From: Ciona savignyi
Lineage: Eukaryota > Chordata > Ascidiacea > Phlebobranchia > Cionidae
Reading direction: 5' to 3'
Length of the DNA: 64,000 nt
Assembly: GCA_000149265.1 (NCBI GenBank)
Contig: CH003275.1
Location: 2,070,775-2,134,774, forward strand
Under the pieces are notes generated by a model. That model was given only the letters and a program-made list of their open reading frames with translations. It did no database searches and was not told where the DNA came from. Of the stretch, positions 12,176 to 26,000 are shown in pieces. The translations under genes and the position numbers were made by a program. Positions within the stretch are counted from its first letter, which is position 1. Every line of letters starts with the position of its first letter.

Positions 12176-12245
12176 ACGGCCGTGTGGCCGAATGGTTAAC
12201 GTGATCGGCACATATACACCGTCAGTCCAGTAAATAAGTGTCCCC
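12176..12245 (+). mobile_element. Short tRNA-Ser-like SINE or tRNA pseudogene, degenerate
   Basis: Begins CGGCCGTGTGGCCGAATGGTTAACG, the A-box half of the short SINE seen whole at 26312 and 51403; the B-box half is not recognisable. Confidence 0.5.
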
Positions 12246-13026
12246 AGTGATAGATACTTGAGGGTGGTAGTGTTTGTGCACCTGCAAAAATTTATCCAAA
12301 AAAATGTTTCAAAACGCAAAGTAACAAAAACTAAGAGTAAATCTTCTGTGATTTTAATGTTATCTGACCCTTTGCTCCCAAAATTTACTTGTTATTAGTT
12401 ACGCCAATGTTTAAGTTTATCAAACACCCAACGTTGTGTTGGTCGACTTGACCCACCCGACTGACATAAGCTCCATTTTGGCGCCATTAGAAACCATCCA
12501 CTAGCTTGGTTCCATGGAAAGGCATTTACACTGTTTAGACTGAAATCACACACAAATTGCGGTATGGACATATGCCCATTGGTAAACACTCACTATAGAT
12601 GTATTGTATGTCACTGTGCGCTTTCAGTATAAACTCCTATACCTATGTTGCTTGAACTAAGTTAGATTATTCTCTGGAACAAAAACTAAAGCAATGTCTC
12701 TTTCTGTATAACAAATTCTATTAGTAAGATCAACCCGACCGCGGGCACATGGTATTGTGACAATTACCTGTGTTAACGCCGACGTCGAATTTCTATGCCC
12801 GAAAAGAAACACTATCCTAATATTTCTAACATTTTATACGAAATTTTGTGCCCGTCAGATGGCACTAGAGGCACAAGAGGCGATTGAGGTCAGTCGGCCA
12901 CGAAGAGCGAGTTTGTATTCCCTCGCTGCCACTCCTACAAACACTCTGCCCCACCATTCGCAGGAGAATACTACAATTAACACGTCGCTTTTCAGTAGAT
13001 TCACTTCATAATTTTATCACAAGAAC

Positions 13027-13205
13027 CCCAACCCAGCGGATTAATGGGTTCTACCAAATTGAAGGAACTTGTCTATCAAATACAATACACTGCAAAAGCT
13101 TCGGTAACCCGACGATGGGCTCGAGGTGATCTGACAATTGCCCGTGTGTTAACCCCCTTGGTTTTCCCATTCACGAGGATAAACATGAATATATCATATC
13201 CTATC
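13027..13205 (+). mobile_element. Composite SINE, 5'-truncated
   Basis: Runs from ACCCAGCGGATTAATGGGTT to the ATCCTATC tail; head missing. Confidence 0.88.
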
Positions 13206-14507
13206 TCAAATCTTTGTGTCGCTGGTAGAATTTACTTTCTATATTTGCTCAAACGCGCTAATATTCGCCCCATCCACTATCTGTACGTGGTACCGTCCCC
13301 AACCCAGAGTAGTGATCGGATATTGATGATGGATGATCATTATAATTATAATTGCCCTCAGTACTGTGAAAACCTATCCCATGAGGTAACCGAAGCTGGC
13401 ATTGTCTCAGCTATGCGACGGTTATTACGATTTTAAAGTCCTAAAGAAATCAATCAACTATACCCATTGTATTTTTTGCATTTCATTTTGAATTATTTAT
13501 TTGCAGTTAAAAACCATAGTTTTTAAACAACTACCATTATTTTAAAATTTCCTTCCAAAAATCTTACGACGCATTTAACCTTTTACATAGTTAAATCAAT
13601 TGCATTTATATGTGATTAAAGCGTATTATGTTATGTTCTTTTCCTTTTTATTTACATCGAAGTTTGTGAAGATATTTCAAAATATAAGTCACCAAGACTA
13701 CAAGCTGTAAAATTCCAGAGCTGATTGATTAACTGAATTTTGACAATCTTGTAACAAAATGAATCGGTCAATTGTGTTGGTAAAATGTGTCTTGGGACGA
13801 AATTTATGTTTAAAAAAAGAATGACCAAGATTTTTGTACAAAATTAATCGGTCGAATGTGTTGTTTAAAAGTTCTTTAAATATTAATTATGCGGTCTTTT
13901 AAATATTACCGGTGGACAAATTTCAATTACTTTTTTCTCGCCGATGCCAGAGATACATACATCTCTTATCGTGTTGCATAAATTACATTGATATGGTTAA
14001 GTTAATACGGCCATTATAAGCAACATTCGTAATCTGTCTGTATTGCGTTTTTTCTATTGATTTCGTGCAATATATAGCTCAGTACTAATTTTGCTTGAAT
14101 AAAAATGTATCATACACTGCATTCTATCGAAGCAAATTGCGCTGCCATTTTCTATTAACTGCAATGGCATTCTTATAAAGATCATTGAAAATCTTTTTCG
14201 GAGCCGTTTTACCACTGAAAGAGCGCCCATTTACAGCGATAACCATTAAAAGATCGTTAGCAAGCAAAGGGAGGCATCGCTTTAACCAAATCAGACCCTT
14301 TAATTTTTAGGTACTACACCGAGTATAGGTTTGGACATTGCATTTTATTACTTTCTTCGCCTGTACTTAAATCTTGTGTTTATATTTAAACAAGGTCATT
14401 ATATACAGACGGTTATAAAGGCCATCGCCATATGGCTCCTAAATTCGTAAGGCGGTGGACATCTGCTCGGTGTTTTTGTATGCGTTAGAATGGCAACATA
14501 TTCAAAT

Positions 14508-14790
14508 ATCTTCGCCTTTCATCCAAAGGGTTATGGGATCGAAACTTATCACGAGCTAGTCGGTTTTGCGCGGACATCGCACGTTCCCAGTGGTTTAGAG
14601 ATTCCGCTGAAATTAAAGAAACGTTTCGAACACTGATAAAGTAACAATCGTTTCAGTAACACGAGGTAATCTGGCACTTGTAACGCTACCTTTAAGTTTT
14701 CGCGATGCAATCTCACGATTGCCCGTGTGATAACTCTCCCGCGTTTTCCGTATTAACGGTAATAAAAAATGAATGTAGAGATCCTATATA
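14508..14790 (+). mobile_element. Composite SINE, old and diverged
   Basis: CGCCTTTCATCCAAAGGGTT, a B-box-like GGATCGAAACT and ATTGCCCGTGTGATAAC are recognisable; the tail and middle are eroded. Confidence 0.55.
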
Positions 14791-15235
14791 ATATATGTGT
14801 ATTTTCGTATTTAGGCGTTAAAAACAATGTGACTGTTTAACACACCTGAAAAAGGTGATCAATCATGGCGATGAAAGAATGAACATTAATATAAAACACA
14901 AAATCAATAAAATTGATCGCGTTCCTCTTTTAACACAGTTCGAATTAAGAGGTTTAAGGAATTGTACAAACATTAAATGCTAAATTGTTTTTTTTGCAGC
15001 TCGTTGTACCGGGTCTATTTAATAACCTTCATATATTTGATCGAGTTGTTTGTTAATATTTTATAGAGATATGTATACCATAAAAGAGTACCCACCAATA
15101 TCTAAGGAACAGTTATTTTAGAATAAAATTAGTGAGAAAGAGTTGTCTTGGCAGAATTGGAGTATTTAAAGTACTTCAGCTGACGTTGGTTTTTATAATG
15201 GTTTAGAAACGTTAAGCAAGGTGATATGGTATAAA

Positions 15236-15494
15236 TTCTAAACCAGTGGTTCTCGATCATTTTGACCTCGTGGCGTACCCAAGACCAATTACAAACGCGA
15301 ACGGGCGCACCTTGCATGGAAGGTCAAAACAATATGCTAATACTCAAAACGTTACAATGGAAAAGAACAAACTAGACACTGACCATTTAGTAGTTCATGA
15401 TCTATGCACCTTCTGTCGTAGATTTACGAAATGCAAGTGTGGCGCACCTAGCTAACCCTTGCGGCGGCACCATTTAGGAAACACTGTTCTAAAC
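15236..15494. mobile_element. hAT-type MITE with perfect 8-bp target-site duplication
   Basis: The element (15244-15486, 243 bp) starts CAGTGGTTCTCGATC and ends GGAAACACTG, giving short inverted ends CAGTGKTTC. It is flanked on both sides by TTCTAAAC (15236-15243 and 15487-15494). The 8-bp duplication and CAGTG ends are hAT hallmarks. It has no transposase, so it is non-autonomous. Confidence 0.88.
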
Positions 15495-16189
15495 ATTGCA
15501 TTTTTCAAATCATGTGTATAATACATGTGAGTTTGTTTGACTTAAACTTAATTTTTTTAACTTAATTTAAATTTTAAGACAAACTATATTCAAACGATGG
15601 AACGGGCCTATCCCACCAGCATGTGACTTCCAAAAGCGTTAGGCGTTGAGCAATGCGTTACCGTGTGCTGCAAAACGCAGTGGATTAGGACATCTTTGGC
15701 ATGCGCACTTTGTAATCGCTGTGTATTGTGGTTATAATGACAGTTCAAACGGCGTTATCGTGTCGTCGATTTGCTAACAAGATTAGGGGCGGCCACAAGG
15801 TACAATTGAAAGTGGATTAGAAAAACCTACAGGAGTGATAAAGGATTGCGGTCCGGAAAGTTCTAAACAAATTGGATCTTTAGACTGCATACCTAGCAAT
15901 TCGGCTACTCGTGTTTCAGGAACAATATGTATTTGGTTTGATAGAATCAAACAACTTATATTGCCGAGTAGCGTGTTTTCTGCAGAGGTCGGTTATGAAA
16001 TTTTCTTTTGACATCAACATCAAAGTCCTTCTAAGAAGGCCTGCGTTTCTGAGAGGTTTGAAATTCTTAGAAACAAAATTACTGCTGCAAAATTACAAAC
16101 CGATTCGGGGAAAGATATTTCAAAATGTAGCATTACTTTTGCAAATATGTATAAAGCCAGCACGGAATAAGTTTTAAACACATAATGGA

Positions 16190-16296
16190 ATAATTGATTG
16201 GTTTTAGACGTGTTCTAGCGACTGTCGTTTTCCCTTTTTTCAAAGTTCTGCATCGTGTTTTCATCGTGGAAACAAAAAATAAACTAAACTACTGTA
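16190..16296 (+). repeat. LINE-tail-like repeat, diverged copy
   Basis: Shares GTTTTAGACGTGTTCTAGCGAC, CGTTTTCCC and the ending AAACAAAAAATAAACTAAAC with copies at 22370, 32845, 35964, 36230 and 52110. A constant 3' end on AATAAACTAAAC suggests a LINE 3' UTR or a SINE mobilised by it; no reverse transcriptase is seen. Confidence 0.55.
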
Positions 16297-18133
16297 GGTA
16301 TTAAATCCATTTTGCATACAATTCGGTATATACAGGTCGTTTTAACCATTCGGACACAAGGTCGTGCAAACTGCCGCGAATATATTTGGCGTTTGGAATG
16401 AGATATCTATCTTATCGGGAAAACTTTATTTAACAGTATAAATATATGTGCTCCACCCCTTTAAATCTACTGTCTTAAGGCAGTTGATTGATATGCATAA
16501 TGACACAACCGTTCAGAATCCAAGTTAGATCAAGTTTATAATCTGTCTATGGCTATGTTCACAACTCTTATCTACAAGGTACGTGCACCATTAATTAGAT
16601 GCGCGAAATATCAGATATAAACTCAACGAAAGAGGTGTTGCTCTTGTACTGATTCATTGGGAAATTGGAGGCATTAACCACCTTGCTGGAAACAAAACGT
16701 CCTTTAAGAGTTACCTAAAAATAGTTGTCGATGAATGTAAATTATTATTAGTCTTTAATGCATTTGTCTTAAAAAAATAACCACCCACCCGCAAGCATAT
16801 TGTCGTATAGCAAAAAAATAAGAAAATTAGGAAAGAAAGGTAAAATACGTATTGCAGCATATTACTAGGGTGAAATGCAGCAAGCTAGTTTCGGCTTAAC
16901 CACAATTAAAGAAATATCGTTAACTAAGTTTCTTTAGAAGTCTATCACCATATACATATCATTACAGTTTGCTTGCTGTCTCCGAAATCCATGGATATCT
17001 TAGTTATCAACAAAAGTTCCGTCATCGCTAGGGGTGCTGGAAAACGTGGTTTTGAGCGACTAAATCTAAAACTAGAGTGGCGTGACTAACTTTTTACTTA
17101 CGTGATACAATTAAGCTAAGTATCGCTATACTCCTGATCTCCTACGCCGGAAAATCACACCGTGGTCTGTCGTTGAACGATTCGCGTGACCGACACATGA
17201 TACAGCATCATTCAACAACAAATCATTCCCACAGTGTAATGCTAGACTGAAAAGGCATTGCACGTAACAAAATGTAATATCATAATATTGGCTTCAGGAT
17301 GGATATAAAACCATAGGATTCTAACAGAATTTGTTAAAACTGCAGTGGTAATAAGGAATATTTAAAATACCGTTTTTAATTAATTTTTTCTTTTCCATCT
17401 ATCTGATCGATTTTGATATACAAAAGGAAAGTTTATTTCGCGAAACTCAATTATCTTTTGAAAAGCCTTTGACGTTACAACTCTAGTGTAATGTGGATAA
17501 CATGTGATAGTGGATGACATGTGAGGAATCTATGTAAAGGAAAATCAAATTGCAGGATATATAGATCGTTATTAATAATTTAAAGCGAAGTAGATTTTCA
17601 GGTTTATTTTGGATGCTTCTACTGAAGGGCATTCACCCATTTAACTTAATTGCTTTAAAAGATCTGTAAAAATGCGGTTTACCTGTGGTGCTACAGAAGT
17701 GGTATTTGCCCTTTTAGTCTGGGGAGAGCGTTTTATGAAGTCGACAATTTGTTATTGAAATATGAGAAGAGAATGGTATCTCGGGAATGGTAATGAAAAA
17801 TTCGAAGTATAAATTTGCGAGATTAACTCATCGACTGAAAGCCAAAATTCACCGCCGTCTAACTGAAACCAGAATACCCGATTTCGAACAGTCTGTTATA
17901 AATACAGGCAGCAGCACACAGGCAGTAAGTACAACAGCAATGGTGGTTTTCAATCTCGTATGATACGCACAGTGAAAGACAGAGTAACGTCAACCTAAAA
18001 TGCAATGATAGTCAGTTTGATCACCGCTGCACAAGAAGAAGGAATTTTAGGGTACAAAACGCATTTACCCTTTGATCCGTATTATAGTTGGGTTATTTCC
18101 AGCTCGTTTAGTTTACCAACGGTTCGATATCAA

Positions 18134-18228
18134 ATATTAAGTCATTTATCAAATGCATAAAAAGCCCGTATGTTTGGGGAATATTAAGTCATTTATCAAA
18201 TGCATGGAACGCCCGTATGGTTGGGGAT
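18134..18228 (+). repeat. 47-bp tandem duplication
   Basis: ATATTAAGTCATTTATCAAA begins at 18134 and again at 18181, each followed by GCATRRAAMGCCCGTATG; two copies only. Confidence 0.85.
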
Positions 18229-19636
18229 AAACTTCAGGAGTAGATCCAATGGCTTTCTCTCGGGGATTCATCAGAAGACTAATGGAAGCAAACTTTGTAC
18301 ATATATCTCGGTGAAAGCGGTGCCTGCCCATTTTGCACTTTGTAACGAAAAATGCAATGACAGAACGCTGCCAGTACACTTTAGGTTGGATCATTAATTT
18401 AAGCAGATTTGCAGAAATGTAAGGGTCTATGTTGGTCATTCATGATATATATCTTTATCTTAAAACCTTATTACAATGAGCTGTAGGGTTTAATCAACTT
18501 TTAAACTTTTTCTGTGCCGTTTATTTGATTTAGTTGTCAATCCAAGATTAGGAAATAAGTTTTTCAGAATTTGGCCTTAACCTCAGCTCTGACGATTATT
18601 TTTAAGTATGCCACAGGTGCATTTCTTAATCGAAAGTTAAAAACTGGACCAACCGAATTAACTGTGATTTATTTTTGTATTTGTGATATACAAAATATGT
18701 CTTTTACCGCTGAAATAAGAAATCGAAGATAATTTTGTTATTCTTGCATTATTATGGCTTTAGTTAGAAAGCGTCGTGAATAAACACAGCGGTTATTGAT
18801 TTGTATTTCAAAAAGGCGGTTTATTGATTTAAGTGTTTCAATAGTGTAAACAAGACTAGGTATAAGTTAACATACCGATAATCGAAGCTGAAGTAATTTA
18901 ACAATGATACTTTGCAAAAAAAACTTATTGCACATTTATTGTTAAGTGTGGTCATTATAAATGTTCAAGTTTTAACCACATATTAACCAGAAATCAACCT
19001 AAATATTTAAGGAAAATTAGATCTTGTGGGACCTGTTTTATTCAGCAAACCCCACATTTGTCCCAGGTTAAAAGTCCATCTTTTTATGCGTGGGCTTCAT
19101 TCCTAACCCTAATTGGGTTAAAAGTTGTCGATCCCATATATATATAGATATGTATATATGGTGTAAATACGTGTTCAACTGACCTCCGTGCTTTAGTTAC
19201 TAAAACACATTGATAAAAGTGCTTGGTCTTTTTATTTTTAGGCGTATTGTGAATGTGAATCAGCTGTTCCGAATTGTGGGTATCGCCCAACGAGAGAGAG
19301 AGCTCGAAAAATGTGTCAGAAACAGTAATATTCTTGACAGATCGCGATCTGGTAATCAATAATACCAGAAGGCGACATCATACTCACAACGGTTGGGTTA
19401 AATGTACCTAAAAATATGCTTTTTATCGTACACTTTAATACCTGTGCGTTTGGGAAGTTAAGAATCATAAAATGTTCCATCCACAAAGAATTTCCCAAAC
19501 CCTTTTTTATTGTAGGAACCCGTTAAAAACCAAAAAGGCAACCATTTTGTTTTTTTGCTGCTCTTGGAAATTTTCTCATACGAGACCTACCATAAACTGC
19601 ATAGACGTGGACTGTTTGAAATGTATAGTTTTATCA

Positions 19637-19735
19637 TGTCATTTAATGGTTAACACGACCGATACAAATACCGAATTGTCAAAAAACGTACATGATAGGT
19701 TGGGACCTCATACTGGTGAAAAATAAAAAAATAAA
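19637..19735 (+). mobile_element. Short tRNA-like SINE, diverged
   Basis: ATGGTTAACACGACCGATAC is followed by GACCTCATACTGGTGAAAAA, matching the A-box half and the A-rich end of the short SINE family. Confidence 0.55.
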
Positions 19736-20049
19736 ACAACTTCGATTATTATCCGCGACCAATCGTAAATACCTTCTATCATAATTCTCCACCTGCTATA
19801 TTAACCTTTTTCCAATATTTATGAAATTTTCGAAGATAATGAAACAAAAAGCCTTTATGCTTTAAATTGTCAAATCGTATTTGGTATAGATCGACCAAAA
19901 TACAAGTTTATTCCGATGGATGGCTGAAAAACACAATTATAAATGAAATTCTTTTCATTTAGACGCTTGGAGTTATACATACATTGATTGTCAATTACCT
20001 AAATCGGGTGATAAATTTTAATTTAGTTGAAAATCAGGAAAGTTAGGTG

Positions 20050-23000
20050 ATGAATACTTACAACAGTGCAGCCGTACCTACCCAGCCCGTATTCAACCCT
20101 TACGTGGAAAAAGGCGACGGATGGGTCCCAGAACACATTACAATCGCCAACCGATCGACTTACGTTGGTCTGTGTGTATTCATGGCGTTTCTGCTTGCTT
20201 TCTCCGTCCCGCTTAACATGCTGGTGGTTGTATCAACGTACAAAAACAAGGTATTTCTATATAGATATGTATTATTGTTACAAAACTTTTTATTTGCGAA
20301 ACTGGTCGCTAGCTTGTCATTGTGTCCTTGGGCAAGGCACTTTTCGGACATTGCCTGAACCCAGCGAAATAGTGGGTTCTACCAAACTGAAGGAACGTGT
20401 CTATTATATACAACACACTGCAATAGCGCTGGTAACCCGACGATGGGCGCGAGGTGATCTGACGATTGCCCGTGTGATAACCCCCTTGGTTTTCCTATTC
20501 ACGGGGATAAAGATGAATATCCTATCCAATCCTATTTATTGTATTTCTGACAAAATGGATGCAGCCGGAGAGTTATGTGTTTAAAACAGCCTGCTTATTG
20601 CTTGTCGTGGATGTCGCTTTCAATTACAACGCACTTTAATAGCTTGAAACTAGACTTTGGTATACGGTCGTACGGCTAAGTGGGTAACACGACCGATACG
20701 TATACTAATTCTAAACAAAAACGTTATTGAGCCCACCAGGTGTTATCTAGATCGATAAAAAAGGACTGTATACAGAAACGTTTGTTCTGTCGAATGGTTA
20801 ATCTCACTGACGGAAATTTCTCTTCCATCAGGCTGTATCAACATGCACTCGCCCTTCTGTGGCGGAGGAGTTTTGTCTTTATTACAGTTAGCATCTGTTG
20901 CGGGCCACCTGACCAAAATTAAACACCTGGACCCCAGCGCGCAAATGCAGGTGGACATGGCCCTATCGTATACACTCCACCATGGCCAATTCCCCACCCG
21001 CGTCGGCAAAATATTTTCGTTTTCTTTTTGTTATACCAAATCGGGAGGGCAAGTTAAGAGTAGAAATTTCGTAAATTCCTAATTACCCATAGAAACTTCG
21101 AAATCCAATCAACTACATCATTGTCAATCTGGCGGTTGCGGATTTGATCAGCAGTTCAATTGGTGGGATGCTGGGTGTGCTCAACAACGGTGCTGGGTAT
21201 TACTTTCTGGGCAAGAGTGTCTGCATCTTTGAAGGATACGTCATGTCTGTTACAGGTAATGTGTAGTATATACCTTTCAGATATTAAGGAGTGTTGTTAT
21301 GGCCCATAGTTGTGGATGGAGGGATCTAGTAATTGCAATATTCAACCAACTTGTGTCTATTGCGTTTCCAATCTTGTTTTTGACCATATAGTTCTATTAT
21401 TGGACACGTAGCATAACATAAATATGCCATCTTTCTACACTGACTTTTATTCTTCGAGGTTTAGTGACTGGACCAGATTATTAATAACAATATAATGGAT
21501 ATAATGAAAATATAAGCTGATAGCATGTGCCTGGTGAATTGTTGAATTCTATTAGCACGTAAAGAAAAATTTAAGGAAAATTGATTTGACGAAAATGGAA
21601 ATTTGACGATTTCCCATTAATGGGGATAAACTTGAATACCCTGTTTAATTCTATCCTAATAGTCTTTCTAGTTCAGGCGATATCCGCTAAGTTTCTTGGC
21701 AAAGGAGACAACCTGTAAACTTACTAGAGTTTGCACCCCCTTGTTTGAAGACGCAAAAGCCCACCAAGTTATTCGGTCGGACTCTGTCCCACGTCGTATA
21801 TCGAGTTAGGAGATCCTTAACAGTAACACCGCAAAAACACTTAAACATTCCGATGACATAACACGAAATATGGAATCTTTATAAAAAATCTTATAAAAAG
21901 TATACTGTATTTTTAGGAGTGTGTGGAATTCTTTCGATTACTGTGATGGCGTTTGAGAGATATTTCGTCGTCTGCAAGCCGTTTGATGGAATAAATTTGC
22001 AGAGCCACCACGCCCTAGCAGGTGAAAATTGGAATTTATAGGTAAACACGCCAGAATAAACCGGTTTTAAGCGGATGTTTGACCAAACGCCTTTTAACTC
22101 TTATGCTTAATGAGCTAAAAATTAGGGACTCTTTTATGCGCTAAAAAATCTCGTGGCGAGTGTATAGATTCTAGGTTCGACAACAGGGCTGATAAATATC
22201 GATCCAAACACGTGTAGAAATAAAACCTCCTTTTAAGTAGCATTATGCGCATTAATAATGCAAGATAAACGCACCTTGCTTCACAAGATCAAATTGAGTT
22301 AAAAGCAGAAAGTGTCAAACACGTGTTAACGACAACTTTTTTAAAACCTAATTTAACTGTATACGCTAAATGTTTTGGCGGCCGCCTATATTTATTAAAT
22401 TATATCCTTTTTTAATGAAGTGTTTTAACGACTGTTCGTTTTGCTGTCTTTTCCTGTTTCTGTGTCGTGATTTGATTCGCTTGCCATTTTTTTTAATACT
22501 GGCGCAAAAAATGAATAAACTAAACTAAAAAAACTCCAATATGCTAAAACGATCTGGTTATCTAATCACACACGATACACCTTATATAAATGGTTTACCA
22601 CTTGTTTCTGCAAGCATAAACTAATGGGTTACCCTATTACTAATCCAAACTTGATATTTATACTTTTGAATAAAGTAATAATGTTGGTATACAAACCAAA
22701 CTAACAATAAAATCAAAGAAAAAATTCTAACATCTCTAAAATTTTCAACTTGAAGCATTTTTTCGTTTACAGATTAACAGATAAAAACGACCAATTACGT
22801 ATTTGGTTTAAATTTTAAAAAAATGCTTTTTATTAGTGTACGTCTAAATATACCACAACATATTTATTACACAATGGCTAACACGTATACAAATTTGATC
22901 CCGATGGATATTTCCTTCCTGTCTGTGTGTGTGATTGAGTTTGTGGAAAAACGGTATTTTTATATAATAAAGGCTTTACGGGAAACTGGGATATTTTAAT

Positions 23001-26000
23001 ACGATAGGCCTATTTTTTTAGTTTTATTTTATATGTTTTCTACATTCTTTAAAACTTAAAGAAAATTGGTCTATTCACTTCTATGATATAAAAATCAAAG
23101 AATATCTGCCGGTAATTTGACAAATTTGTGACCTTCGTGCTTATATTCTAGGCCCTTGGGCCTGGCGGGAGTTTTCCTGGCGTGATTTACCGTAAATTGC
23201 CACTGTTTAATTAATACATACCAGTTAACACTTCTTAAAGTTTAATTCATTTGTTTATTTTATTTTAATAAAACTGAAGAAACGTATAAACCATCTAACT
23301 TTCAAAACACTTTCAAAGCTCTGGTAACCCGACGATGGGGGCGAGGTAATCAGACTGACGATTATCGGCGTAATAACCTCCCCCTTCCCTCAGAGATGGC
23401 GAATTTGTAAGCTAGTTATTCGTTATTCGTCAGTGATGGGAAGACCAAAATGTGTTATAAACGGTCAACCGCACGACTAACCGGTTTTGTGGTCGAATGG
23501 CTAGCGCAACCGGTTTTTACACAGAAAGTAATAAAACACGCACCCAGTGACAAGTCCACATTGAGCTCAAAACTTGGACTGGTGAAAAAATGAGTCATTA
23601 TACAGTTTTACGTTCGTTTGTGTGGGTTTTATGCACTAACGATGACATATTATCACTGCCCGCTTTCGCGCATTAAAAGTTGGCTGCCGTTAGAGTTCTT
23701 TTTGTTACACGTATGTCCTTAAATACGGTTTTAATTATAACATATAGGCTGCATGCAAATTCATAAATATTTAATATTTTAAACTTATATTACTTGCACA
23801 AGTAGGAAAGAACATATATTTTTGACTAAGAATCCATATTAATAAAACATGGCATCGATTTTGGATACTGCTTTCATCGAGCACTTTAGATATATATCAA
23901 GCACTCTAGTTTGTAAGACCAATTTTATTACACGTTTTAGTTCACAAAATGTAAAGCCACCCACATTAAACGCATCGATTTTCCATCATTGCCTCCCTTC
24001 TATCAGCCTACTTTTCAAATGTGGTCGTTGGCGAACAAATAATCGACATTGATCCCATAAGAACTTAATTAAGTTTAAACCTTTTAAAGGGTCTTGGTAG
24101 ACCAAAAATTAAAGCAGATAATCTATAAAGAACAAATTGTGATGGCTCCGCTACCACAAACTGACGACTCGCCTTTTCACCCTGATTAAAACTCCTGTTT
24201 TCTGTAGGTATTATATTCACGTGGCTATGGTCGGTGATATGGCACACTCCTGGACTAGTGTTTTGGGATGGTTATGCACCTGAAGGCCTCGGTACATCTT
24301 GCTCGCCGAACTGGTATAGTAAAAACAAAGGGTAGGTTGCATCTTGTTTTGCAAACGCAAAACGATCGTGTACGTTTATGTATGTCATTTTTATGACCTA
24401 AACTAGATAAGATATGGAGGGTAATATGGGTCAGCGGCAGTCGTTATAACTCACAGTCCGTCTTTCGCAGCTTTTAAAGTAACATTTTTGATGTTCGATT
24501 TGAAATTTCATCGGTTTAACCTCCAATAGATGTCTCATTTAAGTAACACAACCACGCCAAAATTAGTCAATTTGAATCTTAACCTTCCGTCGGTGTGTTG
24601 TTATCGCCAATACGACGAGGACAGAATATCGTATGTAGACCTACTTGGTCGAACAAAGTCTTTGTTGTAATTTGTAGCAATAAAAATAAATATACTGAAT
24701 CAGCCTGACTAGGAATGAGGTTGAACCAGAAACTTAAAAACACCATTGGTAGGAGTTAAGTCGAAACCACTATGTCGCTTTTAGCAAGTGATTCAGTGAC
24801 AAAACGTCCTGACTCCGATCACCGCGGTGGTAGTGTTACAATGTTATCTTGATGCGCGATTTCGGTGCGTACGTTGAAACCGTTAGACTTTAACGCCTAT
24901 TTGCTTTTATATATGACCTGTTGTAGTGTGTTTGGAAGGAGTTTTGATATTATGCTGCTTATGTTAATACAAGCATTTTATACATATCGGTGAGAGCTGC
25001 TGACTACAGGTTATCGAGAACCCTGCCTAAAAGTGTAACAGTATATGATTTAATGAATTGGTTTACGTATAATACTGCGCATTCTTATGTTAAACTTTTT
25101 ACAGTGAACGAGTCTTCATCTTTGCTTACTTCACCTTCTGCTTTTTCGTACCACTGATCGTTATCGTTGCATGCTACACGAAGATCATTTTCTTCCTGAA
25201 GAAAGTAAGTTGTTGCTTGGATTTCTTAAGCAAGACGGTTGACTGATCCAGCATATCCAACTGGTCAAAATTCGAACCGTGAACCGTTTGTTCTAGAAAC
25301 TAATTTTACATCTTGCTAGTCGCGTGAATCAAGTACAGTGCACGTTATATTGCACCAAGTGATTGAATTTAGCTTGAATATAATAGTATATTATATTAAG
25401 ATTTTAGCGTAGAACTTAACTTTGGCAAACTATTGTTCTACGTGTCAACCCTAAGTTAACAAAATCGAGTTTTAGCGCAAATTCACCACTAATTGATTGA
25501 TTGCGGTTTTACCACAAAACACCATGTGTGTTAATCGTGTAATTTCCGCAATATCAGCAAAGCAAAGCAAAGTACGGCAAAACAGCAAACAATTTCTGTT
25601 TTTTTTCATATGCGCTCAGACCAACAAATTAATATTAACCAACTAGGACTTGCACCAAAAAGAATGATTACCACGACCTTTTCAACTCGCGGCGACGCAG
25701 TAATGATTAATTAAACACAGAAACACAGTCCAAACAAGTAAATACCTTGTTGTACTTATTAAGCAATAAGGGGGAAGACATCCTATGTTCGAAAAATATG
25801 AAGCCGTAAAAACGATGTTCACGGCACAGTTCAATGTACATCAATACGTTTTTTAATGAGATGGCAAAGTTCAATCGACTTTTGCAACATGCTGGTAGCC
25901 TAATGATGAATTTATCACGACGCTGTATATAATGTCCGAGAACTGCAATTATGGCACGCTTATTGAGACGAAATGTTGAGGGATGTTGAGAGATTGTGGG

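Larger units (their letters stand above)
12246..20049. other. Intergenic stretch between EXOC3 and the opsin
   Basis: I see no gene here. Short open frames have no recognisable domain and no coherent splice pattern. The stretch holds SINE pieces (13027, 14508), one clean hAT-type MITE (15244-15486), a degraded LINE-tail repeat (16190), a 47-bp duplication (18134) and a short SINE (19637). The last few hundred bases before 20050 should hold the opsin promoter; a TATAAAT-like word lies near 19939, which is weak evidence in DNA this AT-rich. Confidence 0.6.

Noticed and set aside
12757-13436. Two open stretches with exon-like edges (12861-12890 and 13341-13436) downstream of EXOC3
   Set aside because: One is mostly SINE and the other has no recognisable homology; the phases could not be tied into a gene.
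15911-16177. 88-codon open frame
   Set aside because: No domain and no splice context; its composition fits chance in an AT-rich intergenic stretch.
18149-18439. Overlapping open frames on both strands
   Set aside because: They run across a 47-bp tandem duplication and resemble no known protein.
20066-20584. 172-codon plus-strand frame overlapping opsin exon 1
   Set aside because: It is an alternative frame that reads into a SINE; the opsin frame is clearly the coding one.
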